The notes: generated by a model from the sequence alone, not told the origin. A stretch of DNA of 64,000 nucleotides from Verrucomicrobiota bacterium (GCA_014584295.1 JACTNC010000050.1:124001-188000); one strand, 5' to 3'; counted from the stretch's first letter, positions 17,464-26,143 are shown. Numbers and translations are program-made.

Positions 17464-18063
17464 TCAATAGCTCCACGAATAGCCCAGGGTGACGCCAACC
17501 GCATCGATCCCGGGATTGGGTTTCGTCTGTCCCCCGTTCGACATGTGTTGAAAGAGAATGCCCACACTCATCCGGCGACCCGGCGCAACGACGTGCTCGA
17601 TTCCGGCACGTGCAAACCAGTGCAGCGTGAAATCCTGCCCCTGTCCTCCCTTGACTCCTCGCGAATCCAGAAGACCAAGTCCGCCACCGGCGCCACCCGT
17701 TATGCCCCAGCGTTCGCGATGATCCCAAAGTTCAATTGAGGGAGAACCGCCAAGTGCAATGTAGTGGGATTCGGGACCTTGATCGATCCACGTCGCTTGA
17801 AATGTTAGGCGATGTCGGAAACGCAGCCGAAACGAGTTTCCCACATCACACCCCCAAGCTTCCTTGGATCTCCAAGAAAGTTGGGTCGGGAATAGTCGAT
17901 ACGAAAGTGGCGTGCCTGATCCCACCTGCCAGATCGTCCCGATCTCCAGATCCACAGAAGATTGTTCTGCGGCAAGGGAGGCATTCTCCGCTACGCAGTT
18001 GCCCTCGTGAAGGAGGCCCATGAGGCAGATTAGAATCATCACCCGGCGACAAGAGGTATGCAT
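17464..18063 (-). CDS. PagL-like lipid A 3-O-deacylase (acyloxyacyl hydrolase)
   Basis: A 199-residue outer-membrane beta-barrel candidate with a signal peptide (residues 1-25). The PagL active-site block reads FQHMSNGGQTKPNPGID: H173 and S175 correspond to PagL His126 and Ser128, and the acidic member falls at residue 187 with exactly PagL spacing but is Asp in place of Glu140. The C-terminus GYSWSY ends in an aromatic residue as for barrel proteins. PagL removes the 3-O-linked acyl chain of lipid A. The Glu to Asp change leaves activity uncertain. It is about 60 bases upstream of trhO on the same strand. Confidence 0.82.
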   Translation of the reverse strand: MHTSCRRVMILICLMGLLHEGNCVAENASLAAEQSSVDLEIGTIWQVGSGTPLSYRLFPTQLSWRSKEAWGCDVGNSFRLRFRHRLTFQATWIDQGPESHYIALGGSPSIELWDHRERWGITGGAGGGLGLLDSRGVKGGQGQDFTLHWFARAGIEHVVAPGRRMSVGILFQHMSNGGQTKPNPGIDAVGVTLGYSWSY

Positions 18064-18218
18064 GCGTACCCAGTTCGATTTTACGTAGCCTCAGCCCTGC
18101 CAGCTCAAGCGAAAGGTGTCACACTCAAATCCAGGAAATCGAAACGTTGCTTCGAAGAATGCCAGGGACCAGCCTGTCTCCGGATTTCCGTTCAGCAATT
18201 GATCCACTCGAATCCACA

Positions 18219-19082
18219 ATGCTCTTCTCGACTGACGTACTTAGTGCTCACCTGAATGATCCCGACTGGGTCGTTTTCGACTGTCGGCATGATCTTGCCG
18301 ATACAGGCAAGGGCGAACGGGTCTACGGTGAAGGACACATACCGGGCTCATTCCTTGCGAGGGTTGACGGGGATCTTTCAGGGAAAAAAGGGGAAAGGGG
18401 AGGGCGTCATCCGCTGCCCGATAGATCCGCTTTTCTTGGGTTTCTTGCGCGCTGTGGCGTGACCCAGGCTTCGACAATCGTGGCATACGATGACGCAGGC
18501 GGCTTTTTTGCAGGGCGCCTTTGGTGGATGATGTCCCGCTGGTTGGGGCACAGGAATGTTGGACTTCTTGATGGCGGAATCACCAAGTGGAAGGCAGAGG
18601 GTCGAAATATTACCACCGTTGCACCATCCCCAAGAGTCGTCATTCCCATGACGAACGAGGCTGATTTCCGAGCGACGGCATCGGCGGATGAGTTGATGTC
18701 ACACCTGAGCGATCGGAAACTGCTGGTCGTTGACGCGCGCTCCGGCGACCGCTATCGCGGAGAAGTTGAGCCTATCGATCGTGTGGCCGGGCACATCCCT
18801 GGTGCGCTCAACCGCTTTTTCAAAGCAAATCTCAATGCGGACATGACCTTAAAACCGCGCGAAGTTCTAAAGCAGGAATTTGAATTGTTGATCAAACCGC
18901 GTCCGCCAACATCGGTGGTTCACCATTGCGGCTCGGGTATCACCTCGTGTGTGAACCTCTTCGCCATGGAGTACTCTGGATTATCGGGTTCGCGACTCTA
19001 CGTGGGCTCATGGAGTGACTGGGTAGCTGATCCTTCGCGCCCAATTGCTATTGGCGATTCCCCCACCAGAGGAAAAGAATGA
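18219..19082 (+). CDS. sseA: Two-domain sulfurtransferase (thiosulfate/3-mercaptopyruvate type)
   Basis: 287 residues with two rhodanese domains. The first, inactive domain carries VFDCRHDL, GEGHIPGSFLARVDGDLSG and YDDAGGFFAGRLWWM; the second carries VVDARSGDRYRGE, GHIPGALNRFF and the active loop HCGSGITSCVN with the catalytic Cys. The CGSG(I)T loop is nearer to 3-mercaptopyruvate sulfurtransferase than to thiosulfate rhodanese. ATG at 18219 starts directly at the first domain; an in-frame ATG at 18147 would add 24 unconserved residues. The final 35 bases overlap the convergent zinc-ribbon gene. Confidence 0.9.
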   Translation: MLFSTDVLSAHLNDPDWVVFDCRHDLADTGKGERVYGEGHIPGSFLARVDGDLSGKKGERGGRHPLPDRSAFLGFLARCGVTQASTIVAYDDAGGFFAGRLWWMMSRWLGHRNVGLLDGGITKWKAEGRNITTVAPSPRVVIPMTNEADFRATASADELMSHLSDRKLLVVDARSGDRYRGEVEPIDRVAGHIPGALNRFFKANLNADMTLKPREVLKQEFELLIKPRPPTSVVHHCGSGITSCVNLFAMEYSGLSGSRLYVGSWSDWVADPSRPIAIGDSPTRGKE

Positions 19083-20157
19083 CGAGCGCAGCAATCCCGA
19101 GTGCGGCGAGAGCAATCTTGATCCAGCTCTTCGGGTACTCGCCTGCAATGGAACCCGTGTAGCCGTTGATCACGCACTGGAAACTTCTCCCATGAAAATC
19201 ATAACTCACCATCCAGATTGGCACGAGGATGTGCTTGAATGTCTGGGCTGAATAGGCGGAGCGGACATTGAGGTCGCGATGCGTGTCGCCCGGGACCTGC
19301 GAGGCACACAGACTCACTGTCTTTGATTCCATTTTGGCCCTGGCAGCTTGAGCCGCACTGGGCAGATCAATTTGATAGCGCTCGACGACCCAGCCAGAGA
19401 TGAAACTGGGATTGTAGGGGACAAGTTCTTTCGTGGGAAACGGCTCCACGCCGTGAACGAGTTCAGGGTGAACGCCGCGCGATGCCGAAACAAGTTCATC
19501 GTCAAAAAAATGATCTAGTGCACCGGAAGAGGGATACCATCGCACCTTGCGTACCTGACGCGTTTGGCGTTGTCCTTTCGCATCCGTGTACGACTCCGTT
19601 TCGTAGTAATAATCTCCGGACATCGCTGTCCAATCGGCATGAACCTGTGCGTCAAACGTCCAATACGGAATGTAGAGTCCCTTGACCGTGTCAGTCATTG
19701 CGCCACGCTTGAGCCGGTTTGGAGCAAACCATCGTGAGCCATACCATTTCCGTATCGAATCCCTCACCTGCGTTTCACTGAGTTTGAGGGGGAGCAGGCT
19801 CTCCGGCCGGAACGATTCCTTGATCTCCTCGTAGGGAATCAGCGAGGCGGAGCCGCAGAAATCGCAGCGTTGTCCCACGTTCTTCTCATCAAAAACTGAT
19901 ATCGCCTGGCACGACTGACATTTCACCTGGATCTTCTTTGCCTGCCATCCCCGGGCCGAATCGGGAATGCTGCGCAGCGCCTGCACGAGTTCGTGCTCGA
20001 CTATGGCCTCCGGCGTCTGACTGAACCCGGTAAGTTCAACCGTTGCCGGAGAAACCGTTCCGCAAAAACTGCAGACGAGGGCCTTCTTTGCAGGGTTCCA
20101 GGTGGCTTCTGCGCCACACGACGGACAGGAAAACTTCGAACGGGCAACGGCGTCCAT
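19048..20157 (-). CDS. Zinc-ribbon protein with C-terminal membrane anchor
   Basis: 369 residues. Two TFIIB-like zinc ribbons are visible: CPSCG with CSFCG (residues about 11-33), and CQSC with CDFCG (about 80-103). A middle region of about 180 residues (YIPYWTFDAQVHADW and similar) is conserved in this uncharacterised family, and a single membrane helix lies near residues 345-366. The N-terminal zinc part would face the cytoplasm. It follows the SPFH gene by 22 bases, a pairing seen in many genomes that suggests a shared membrane-linked role. Function unknown; its 3' end overlaps sseA by 35 bases in antisense. Confidence 0.8.
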   Translation of the reverse strand: MDAVARSKFSCPSCGAEATWNPAKKALVCSFCGTVSPATVELTGFSQTPEAIVEHELVQALRSIPDSARGWQAKKIQVKCQSCQAISVFDEKNVGQRCDFCGSASLIPYEEIKESFRPESLLPLKLSETQVRDSIRKWYGSRWFAPNRLKRGAMTDTVKGLYIPYWTFDAQVHADWTAMSGDYYYETESYTDAKGQRQTRQVRKVRWYPSSGALDHFFDDELVSASRGVHPELVHGVEPFPTKELVPYNPSFISGWVVERYQIDLPSAAQAARAKMESKTVSLCASQVPGDTHRDLNVRSAYSAQTFKHILVPIWMVSYDFHGRSFQCVINGYTGSIAGEYPKSWIKIALAALGIAALVILFLWWGNRQ

Positions 20158-20179
20158 GCGGAATACGGATGCCGCCTGC

Positions 20180-21262
20180 TCAACTGTTCATGAACTCGGT
20201 CAGCGAGGTCCGGGTGATACGCCAGGTCGAACCGATCTTTTTCCCTTTGAGCGAGCCCTTCTCGAGTTCTGCGAGCACATCGGCTTCAGAAACTCCAAGG
20301 GCCTGCGCCGCTTGTGCCGGACCAAGGAGGTCCATTGCAGCCGGGGGCTGCGCTGCGCCGACGGCTACGGGCGGACCGCCCGCGGGCGGTGTTCCTTGCG
20401 GCCCAAACATGCCGCCTGGCTGGTTCATCATCTGCTGGGCCATACCGAAGCCCATGGCGAGCTCAGCCGCGGTGCCGGCCGGGCCGCCGCCGCCGCCAGC
20501 GCCCATGCCTTCGGCCATCTTGAATTTGATGTAGTCGTTCAGGTTTCCAATTGCTGCCATGCTTGAGCGCTTGTCGATGGCCTGCTCGACTTCCGGAGGA
20601 ACCGACACGTTTTCTATGATGAAGCTGCCCAGTTCCAGCCCGTACTTCTCCTTCAACGTCGGATTGATCAGCGGGAGCAGGGCCTCACCCAGTTCGCCAT
20701 AGCGCGAAGCGATGTCGAGTGCCGGCACCTTCGAACTTGCGAGGGCATCGGTGAAAACACTCACGAGCCTCGACCGCATCGTGTCGGCAAATTCATCGAG
20801 GCGGAAATGATGATCCGTGCCTGCGACCTCCTTCAGAAACGTCGGCACATCGGAGATGCGAAAATCATAGGTGCCAAACGCGCGAACACGAACGATCCCA
20901 AAATCCGCGTCGCGAAGCATGACAGGATTGGATGTACCCCATTTGTTCCCGGTGAACAGGCGGGTATTGACAAAATAGACGTCCGCCTTGAAGGGGCTCT
21001 CAAATCCATATTTCCATCCCTTCAGTGTCGATAGGATCGGGATATTGTCTGTGGTAAGCGTGTGCTTTCCGGGTCCAAAGGTGTCGCCAAACTGCCCCAG
21101 GTAGACGAATTGGACAGTCTGCGATTCTCGCACGATGAGTTGAGCGCCGCGCTTGATTTCCTTGTCCTCATCGGGGAAACGCCAGGACAAGGTATCGCGG
21201 GAGTCGTCCTCCCACTGGATGATTTCAATGAACTGTGATTTGAGATAGTCGAGAAGTCCCAT
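20180..21262 (-). CDS. SPFH/Band-7 domain protein (YdjI type) with C-terminal helix-turn-helix-like domain
   Basis: 360 residues starting MGLLDYLKSQFIEIIQWEDD, the opening of the YdjI-type SPFH family (once called virion-core-protein-like). An SPFH core covers about residues 20-235, followed by a Gly/Pro/Met-rich linker (about 240-305). The tail AQALGVSEADVLAELEKGSLKGKKIGSTWRIT resembles an excisionase-type winged helix, used in this family as a target-selection module. In Bacillus, YdjI works with PspA in envelope stress. ATG at 21262 is chosen because the family begins there. Upstream of, and probably cotranscribed with, the zinc-ribbon gene. Confidence 0.87.
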   Translation of the reverse strand: MGLLDYLKSQFIEIIQWEDDSRDTLSWRFPDEDKEIKRGAQLIVRESQTVQFVYLGQFGDTFGPGKHTLTTDNIPILSTLKGWKYGFESPFKADVYFVNTRLFTGNKWGTSNPVMLRDADFGIVRVRAFGTYDFRISDVPTFLKEVAGTDHHFRLDEFADTMRSRLVSVFTDALASSKVPALDIASRYGELGEALLPLINPTLKEKYGLELGSFIIENVSVPPEVEQAIDKRSSMAAIGNLNDYIKFKMAEGMGAGGGGGPAGTAAELAMGFGMAQQMMNQPGGMFGPQGTPPAGGPPVAVGAAQPPAAMDLLGPAQAAQALGVSEADVLAELEKGSLKGKKIGSTWRITRTSLTEFMNS

Positions 21263-21422
21263 GATTGAAGCTAAGTGTGTCTTGAGAAAAAACACGCGAA
21301 AGCGATCGAGGTTGCGAATAAGAAATGCAAGGGCTTCATGCGTGAAATTTGCAGCTCGGCTCTGAAAGGCTCTTGCTTAGCCTTCCGTTCAATCCGTTCA
21401 TTACCTTCCATTACTCATTCGC

Positions 21423-21893
21423 ATGACGTCACCTGTCACCGATCTCATACCACACCGTCCTCCATTCTTGTTCGTCGACGACATTGTGTCGGAATCACCC
21501 GATGGCCTCGTTGCCCGCCGAACCTGGCGGGCTGATGAGGATTTCTATCGCGGGCACTATCCCGGCGCGCCCATCACCCCGGGTGTTCTTCTTTGCGAGG
21601 CGGTTTTCCAGGCGGGCGCGGTCTTTCTTTCCCGGCAGGCATCGGCGCAAAAAACCGAGTTGGGGGCAGGTGTGCCGCTTCTGGCAAAAATCAATGACGT
21701 CCGCTTTCGAAACCCGGTCTTTCCGGGTGACACCGTTCTGATCGAGGTCAAGCGAAAGGATGTCATGGGCGGATTCACGATGATGTCAGGTGCCGTCCGG
21801 AAACCGGACAACACGCGTATCCTCACTGTCGAATTCGCTGTTGCGTGGAAACCCCCATCCGGAAGCAAGGATGTGGCATCGCAGGCATCGTGA
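21423..21893 (+). CDS. FabZ-family 3-hydroxyacyl-ACP dehydratase
   Basis: A 156-residue hot-dog-fold dehydratase that forms trans-2-enoyl-ACP. IPHRPPFLFVDDI and the catalytic block FYRGHYPGAPITPGVLLCEAVFQAGA carry the active His and Glu in FabZ order. Length and fold are normal. Because Verrucomicrobia often have fabZ beside or fused to lpxC, this may be a second copy serving the neighbouring fabI and ole genes (inference). The 3' end lies 12 bases before the chosen fabI start. The leader TTCCATTACTCATTCGC is pyrimidine-rich with no Shine-Dalgarno. Confidence 0.88.
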   Translation: MTSPVTDLIPHRPPFLFVDDIVSESPDGLVARRTWRADEDFYRGHYPGAPITPGVLLCEAVFQAGAVFLSRQASAQKTELGAGVPLLAKINDVRFRNPVFPGDTVLIEVKRKDVMGGFTMMSGAVRKPDNTRILTVEFAVAWKPPSGSKDVASQAS

Positions 21894-21904
21894 TCCGCAG
21901 TATC

Positions 21905-22720
21905 ATGGCCGATTATCTAGCACTTGCCGGAAAAACCATCGTCGTCACCGGTGTCGCCAATCGCAAGAGCGTCGCCTGGTTTGTCGGAAGGGCGTTGGAA
22001 GAGCAGGGAGCGAAGGTAATCTACAGCGTTCGCTCGGAGGCGCGTCGCTCCTCCTTGCAGGGACTGCTGAAGGACCGGCCTGTGTTCGTCTGTGACGTGG
22101 CGCAGGAAGGAGCTGCGGAGCGCTTGGCAGGAGATCTCTCCGCCGCAGGCATTACACTCATCCATGGCCTGGTTCACTCAATCGCCTTCGCGAACTACTC
22201 CGATGGATTCAAGACCTTTCAGGAAACCAAACGGGGTGATTTTCTCGAAGCCACAGCCATCTCTTCATTTTCACTGGTTGAGCTGGCGCGCGCCCTGAAG
22301 CCGTTGATGGATCCCGCTGCGTCGGTCGTGTCGATCGGGATTTCTTCCTTGTTGGTGACGCCTGACAACTACGGCTACATGGGACCGATCAAAGCGGCCT
22401 TGGAGTCCACATCGCGTTTCCTGGCGAAGTCCTTCAGCGCAGACAGCGAGATCCGGTTCAATGTTGTAGGTGCCGGGCCACTCAAGACGAGTGCATCGGC
22501 AGGCATTCCCGGGTATCTCGAGAGCTACCTCTACGCGGAGAAACTCACATTTCGGAAACGCGCGCTCGCCACTGAAGAGGTCGCCAATGCCGTGCTCTTC
22601 CTTCTCAGTCCTCGCAGCAGCGGCATGAATGGCACCACGCTGGTGGTCGACGCCGGTCTGGGGTCGAATGCCTTTGATGCGGATATCATCCGGCTGGCGA
22701 TGCGGCCGGAAAACAAGTAG
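21905..22720 (+). CDS. fabI: Enoyl-ACP reductase (NADH), FabI type
   Basis: A 271-residue short-chain dehydrogenase that reduces enoyl-ACP in the last step of fatty-acid elongation. GKTIVVTGVANRKSVAW is the FabI nucleotide motif, and HSIAFANYSDG follows. The active-site pair is in YGYMGPIK (Tyr and Lys seven apart, as in E. coli Tyr156/Lys163), then NVVGAGPLKTSAS. ATG at 21905 is used; the frame opens at 21845 but that would overlap fabZ by 49 bases. Ends 14 bases before oleA, so probably in one transcript with fabZ, oleA and oleB. Confidence 0.92.
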   Translation: MADYLALAGKTIVVTGVANRKSVAWFVGRALEEQGAKVIYSVRSEARRSSLQGLLKDRPVFVCDVAQEGAAERLAGDLSAAGITLIHGLVHSIAFANYSDGFKTFQETKRGDFLEATAISSFSLVELARALKPLMDPAASVVSIGISSLLVTPDNYGYMGPIKAALESTSRFLAKSFSADSEIRFNVVGAGPLKTSASAGIPGYLESYLYAEKLTFRKRALATEEVANAVLFLLSPRSSGMNGTTLVVDAGLGSNAFDADIIRLAMRPENK

Positions 22721-22734
22721 CGGCGCGCGGTACG

Positions 22735-23775
22735 ATGCGTTTCGATCACACTTGCATTGAATCCCTGGCGACCGCGCTGCCGACGGAGGTCTTGAGCTCC
22801 GATGAAATCGAGCGGCGCCTCCAGCCGCTCTATCGGCGACTCAATCTGCCGGAGGGCCGGCTCGAGTTGATGACGGGCATCCGCGAGCGCCGGGTGTGGG
22901 CGCGAGGCACGCTGCCGTCCGACGCCAGTGCCCAGGCTGGGCGTGCAGCGCTGGCACGCTCGGGTGTGCGGCCGGAGCAGATCGACCTGTTCATTCATAG
23001 CGCGGTGTGTCGCGACATGCTGGAGCCCGCCACTGCCGCTTTTGCCCACCGCAAGATTGGTCTGCCGTCGCACGCCCAGATCTTTGACCTGTCCAACGCA
23101 TGCCTGGGATTTCTCAATGCGCTCACCGTGGCCGGGAGCATGATAGAGGCGGGGCAGATCCGCTGCGCGCTGGTGGTGGCCGGTGAGAACGGCCGTCCGC
23201 TGGTGGAGCAGACCTTGGCGACGCTGCTCGAAAAGCCGCTGACGCGAAACGAGATCAAGCCGTATTTCGCCAATCTGACAATCGGATCGGGCGCCGTCGC
23301 CGCCGTCGTATGCCACCGCTCCTTGCTGGTCGGCGGGCGCCAGCCTCACCGCCTGGTGGGAGGGGTGGCCCGGGCTGCCACCGCGCATAGCGACCTGTGC
23401 AAGGGTGACACCCATGGGGCGGATGCGCTGGCCATGCAGACGGATTCGGAGCGACTGCTGGACGCAGGCGTGGCGCTGGCCAAGGAAACTTGGGACGAAT
23501 TCTGCTGCGTTGTGGACGGCAGTGCCGCAAGTTTTGCACGCTACATTTGCCATCAGGTCGGCAACACCCATCGCCGACGTCTCTATGAGACCTTGGGACT
23601 GGATCTGGCCAAGGATTTTTCGACCTTCGAAAACCTCGGCAACATGGGCTCGGTTTCATTGCCCGCAACCCTCGCGGCCGCCATCGAAGCCGGAGAAGTC
23701 AAGCCGGGGCAGCGGGTGGCGCTGCTGGGAATTGGCAGCGGACTGAACTGTCTCATGCTCGCGCTCGAATGGTGA
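22735..23775 (+). CDS. oleA: OleA-type thiolase (head-to-head acyl condensation)
   Basis: A 346-residue thiolase-fold enzyme. Active-site residues line up with Xanthomonas OleA: E97 in LEPATA (OleA Glu117), C123 in NACLGF (Cys143), H273 in CHQVGN (His285) and N303 in NLGNMGSVSLP (Asn315), with matching Glu-Cys and His-Asn spacings. The active-site Glu before the Cys separates OleA from FabH. OleA joins two fatty acyl-CoAs into a beta-keto acid, the first step to long-chain olefins or beta-lactones. Followed by oleB with overlapping ends. FabH-like activity cannot be fully excluded. Confidence 0.85.
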   Translation: MRFDHTCIESLATALPTEVLSSDEIERRLQPLYRRLNLPEGRLELMTGIRERRVWARGTLPSDASAQAGRAALARSGVRPEQIDLFIHSAVCRDMLEPATAAFAHRKIGLPSHAQIFDLSNACLGFLNALTVAGSMIEAGQIRCALVVAGENGRPLVEQTLATLLEKPLTRNEIKPYFANLTIGSGAVAAVVCHRSLLVGGRQPHRLVGGVARAATAHSDLCKGDTHGADALAMQTDSERLLDAGVALAKETWDEFCCVVDGSAASFARYICHQVGNTHRRRLYETLGLDLAKDFSTFENLGNMGSVSLPATLAAAIEAGEVKPGQRVALLGIGSGLNCLMLALEW

Positions 23776-24656
23776 CGCCCGATATGCTTCCGCCGGCGGT
23801 GCGCGAGTTGTATCCATTCACGCCGGCCGTGTTTACGACGCCACGAGGCGCGCGCATGAGCTACCTCGACGAAGGGCCACGACGCGACGAGGCGGTAGTC
23901 ATGCTGCACGGCAATCCCACGTGGTCATTTTTCTATCGTAATGCCGTGCTGGCGCTTCGGTCGCGTCACCGCTGCCTGGTGCCGGATCACATCGGCATGG
24001 GCCTGTCGGACAAGCCCGAGACATATCCGTACACCCTTGCCACGCGCATCGCCGACGTGGAGGCACTGGTATCCTCGCTGGGGTTAAAAAAAATCCACCT
24101 AATCGTGCACGACTGGGGCGGCGCAATCGGTTTCGGGCTCGCGGTGAAGGATCCCGCTCGCATCGGACGCATCACGATCCTGAATACGGCCGCGTTCCGT
24201 TCGAAACGCATCCCCGGCCGCATCGCGCTGTGTCGTTCACGGCCATTCGGCACATGGATCGTGCGCGGATTGAACGGATTCGCAGGCCCGGCAGCGACCA
24301 TGGCCATGCACACTCGGTGCCTGAGCGCAGCTGAAAGGCAAGGGTACCTCTTCCCGTATGAATCCTGGGCCAACCGCGTGGCCGTGGATGCCTTCATCAA
24401 AGACATACCCCTGGAGCCGGAGCACATTTCCTATCCCACGCTCCAGACGATTGAAGCGGGCCTTACCCAGTTTCGGGCTCACGCGGTGAATATTGTCTGG
24501 GGTGGAAAGGATTTCTGTTTCAACCGGTACTTTTTGGAAGAGTGGAGAGTCTTCCTACCGCAAGCCGCGGTGACGCTGCTGCCCAACGTCGGGCACTACG
24601 TCCTTGATGACGGCAGAGACGAGCCAGCCATCCACTCGCTGCTGGACGGGCTATAG
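23769..24656 (+). CDS. oleB: OleB-type alpha/beta hydrolase (haloalkane dehalogenase-like beta-lactone decarboxylase)
   Basis: A 295-residue alpha/beta hydrolase of the haloalkane dehalogenase group. HGNPTWSFFYRN supplies the halide/oxyanion Asn and Trp, DHIGMGLSDKP follows, and the nucleophile is D115 in VHDWGGAIG. A later Asp lies in WGGKDFCFN and the catalytic His in NVGHY. OleB converts the cis-beta-lactone made by OleC into an alkene and CO2. The ATG overlaps the oleA stop by seven bases. Adjacency to oleA is what separates it from a plain dehalogenase. OleC and OleD are not present here. Confidence 0.83.
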   Translation: MVTPDMLPPAVRELYPFTPAVFTTPRGARMSYLDEGPRRDEAVVMLHGNPTWSFFYRNAVLALRSRHRCLVPDHIGMGLSDKPETYPYTLATRIADVEALVSSLGLKKIHLIVHDWGGAIGFGLAVKDPARIGRITILNTAAFRSKRIPGRIALCRSRPFGTWIVRGLNGFAGPAATMAMHTRCLSAAERQGYLFPYESWANRVAVDAFIKDIPLEPEHISYPTLQTIEAGLTQFRAHAVNIVWGGKDFCFNRYFLEEWRVFLPQAAVTLLPNVGHYVLDDGRDEPAIHSLLDGL

Positions 24657-24680
24657 GGGGATTGCTGGGCCCATCAATAT

Positions 24681-24695
24681 TAAACATAATGTTTA
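24681..24695. repeat. 15-base A/T-rich palindrome between oleB and lepB
   Basis: TAAACAT and ATGTTTA are perfect inverted arms around a single central A. The surrounding 40 bases are notably A/T-rich for this genome. It sits 25 bases after the oleB stop, between two convergent genes. It could be a protein-binding site or, weakly, a bidirectional stem; there is no T-run typical of an intrinsic terminator. Confidence 0.5.
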
Positions 24696-24793
24696 TTGTG
24701 CGAATGTCAGGGGTGCGAGTTTTAATTCCAACAGCATAACCCCCGGACTCTGGACATTCATTCGCGCATTGTCTCCATCCGAGAACTGCCTGT

Positions 24794-26143
24794 TTACCGC
24801 GCCGGTCCCCAGCGCTTCGTGAACGGATAGTAGATCCACAAAGGGCGTCCGACAACGTCACGGCTTGGTACAAAGCCCCAATAGCGGCCGTCGAGGCTGT
24901 TCCTTGAATTGTCCCCAAGGGCAAAGAAACTGTTCTCCGGAACCGTCAAAACTTTTCCCAACGCAAGCTCACCGTACGGAAGGTAACCTGCATAGAGACC
25001 TTGCTTCTCATTGTTTTGCAGAAAGGCCTTTGCGCCTTCTATCGGCTTTCCGTTGCGCATCAGAATCCCCGTACGTTCGGCACCCGGCCTGGCTCCATTC
25101 GCAGAACTGCCGCTATTACCTAGGGTGCCTTCACGAATTTCTATTGTGTCACCCGGTCTGCCAACGAGTCGTTTGATATAGTATTGGTCACCATGGGTGT
25201 CTCGGATTCCGGGAATGTTTCCAGTGCGAAAGACAAATCCGCTGCCTATCGGAGGCTGGATGAAATGATAGCTCATCCGGTCGACGAAGAGTTGATCACC
25301 GGTCAGGATATCGAACGAGAGGATGCGCTCCCCCTTTTCCACCGACTTCCCCGTCCTGAAGAAGCGAAGGTTCTGAGGACGTCCGGCGATGCTCACCGTT
25401 CTAATCTGCGATTGCCCCCGCGCATTCAGTTTCTCAAGGGCCACCTCAAGGCTGGTTTCCTCGGGGAAAAACGCCTCGCGAAGCGCCCAGTCGAAATCGA
25501 AATCAAGCGGTACGGTGAAGGACACCGGCACGCCTCCGACGAACAGCGTGTACTCCTTGAGCTTCGTGGGTAGAATGAGCCAGCTGCGCCCATTGACGAC
25601 ACGATTGGAAATGATGCCCCGCCCTTCACCGCCACCGTAGGTAAACTCGATCTCTCCAGCGGCAGGAGCGTCGATCCGCCGCGAACGCGCTCCAAAGGCC
25701 AGAAATCGAAACGCTCGCTGCGCGATGTTGGGTTCATCCGCAGCCTGGCGGAACACCTCCGGCGTCATGCCAAAGTAGCTCGGCCACATGGAGTTTGTCG
25801 GAATCTTGAAGGGCTGGATGAGGTAGGCGCGTATTCCCAGGATCAGGATCGCGGCGACCAGGAAGAATTCCACGTTCTCCACGAACGAGGATTTTGGGTA
25901 GATCTTTCCACCGTACTTGCGCAGAGTCTCTTCCAGGGACTCAAGGCTCAGTTTGAGCCGAGAAGGGTCACCCTTCCTTTCCTTGAGCAACGCACGCACA
26001 CCGGCCGCTTTCGCCTGAAGCTCCGCGACGTGTGCCGGTTCCATGACATCGCGCCTGAAATTGTAGACCTTGTCCGCGAGTTCCAGCCAGTTGCCGGCAA
26101 GCGTGCGCAGTTTCTTTTCCTGGGAAGCGAATAGGCCAAACAC
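24794..26143 (-). CDS. lepB: Signal peptidase I with long N-terminal and internal extensions
   Basis: A 449-residue type I signal peptidase that cleaves Sec signal peptides at the outer face of the inner membrane. Residues 1-85 are a charged helical cytoplasmic part. One membrane helix spans about 90-108, followed by the catalytic Ser118 in IPTNSMWPS; the general-base Lys is in DQYYIKRLVGRPGD, and GDNSRNSLDGRYWG is the last conserved box. A segment of about 170 residues separates the Ser and Lys boxes, longer than in E. coli. GTG start at 26143 with leader CATCTCCTCCC. It follows lepA on the same strand. Confidence 0.93.
   Translation of the reverse strand: MFGLFASQEKKLRTLAGNWLELADKVYNFRRDVMEPAHVAELQAKAAGVRALLKERKGDPSRLKLSLESLEETLRKYGGKIYPKSSFVENVEFFLVAAILILGIRAYLIQPFKIPTNSMWPSYFGMTPEVFRQAADEPNIAQRAFRFLAFGARSRRIDAPAAGEIEFTYGGGEGRGIISNRVVNGRSWLILPTKLKEYTLFVGGVPVSFTVPLDFDFDWALREAFFPEETSLEVALEKLNARGQSQIRTVSIAGRPQNLRFFRTGKSVEKGERILSFDILTGDQLFVDRMSYHFIQPPIGSGFVFRTGNIPGIRDTHGDQYYIKRLVGRPGDTIEIREGTLGNSGSSANGARPGAERTGILMRNGKPIEGAKAFLQNNEKQGLYAGYLPYGELALGKVLTVPENSFFALGDNSRNSLDGRYWGFVPSRDVVGRPLWIYYPFTKRWGPAR

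Noticed and set aside
22531..23571. 346-codon open frame on the minus strand opposite fabI and oleA
   Set aside because: It covers two genes with intact active sites and its translation has no recognisable domain.
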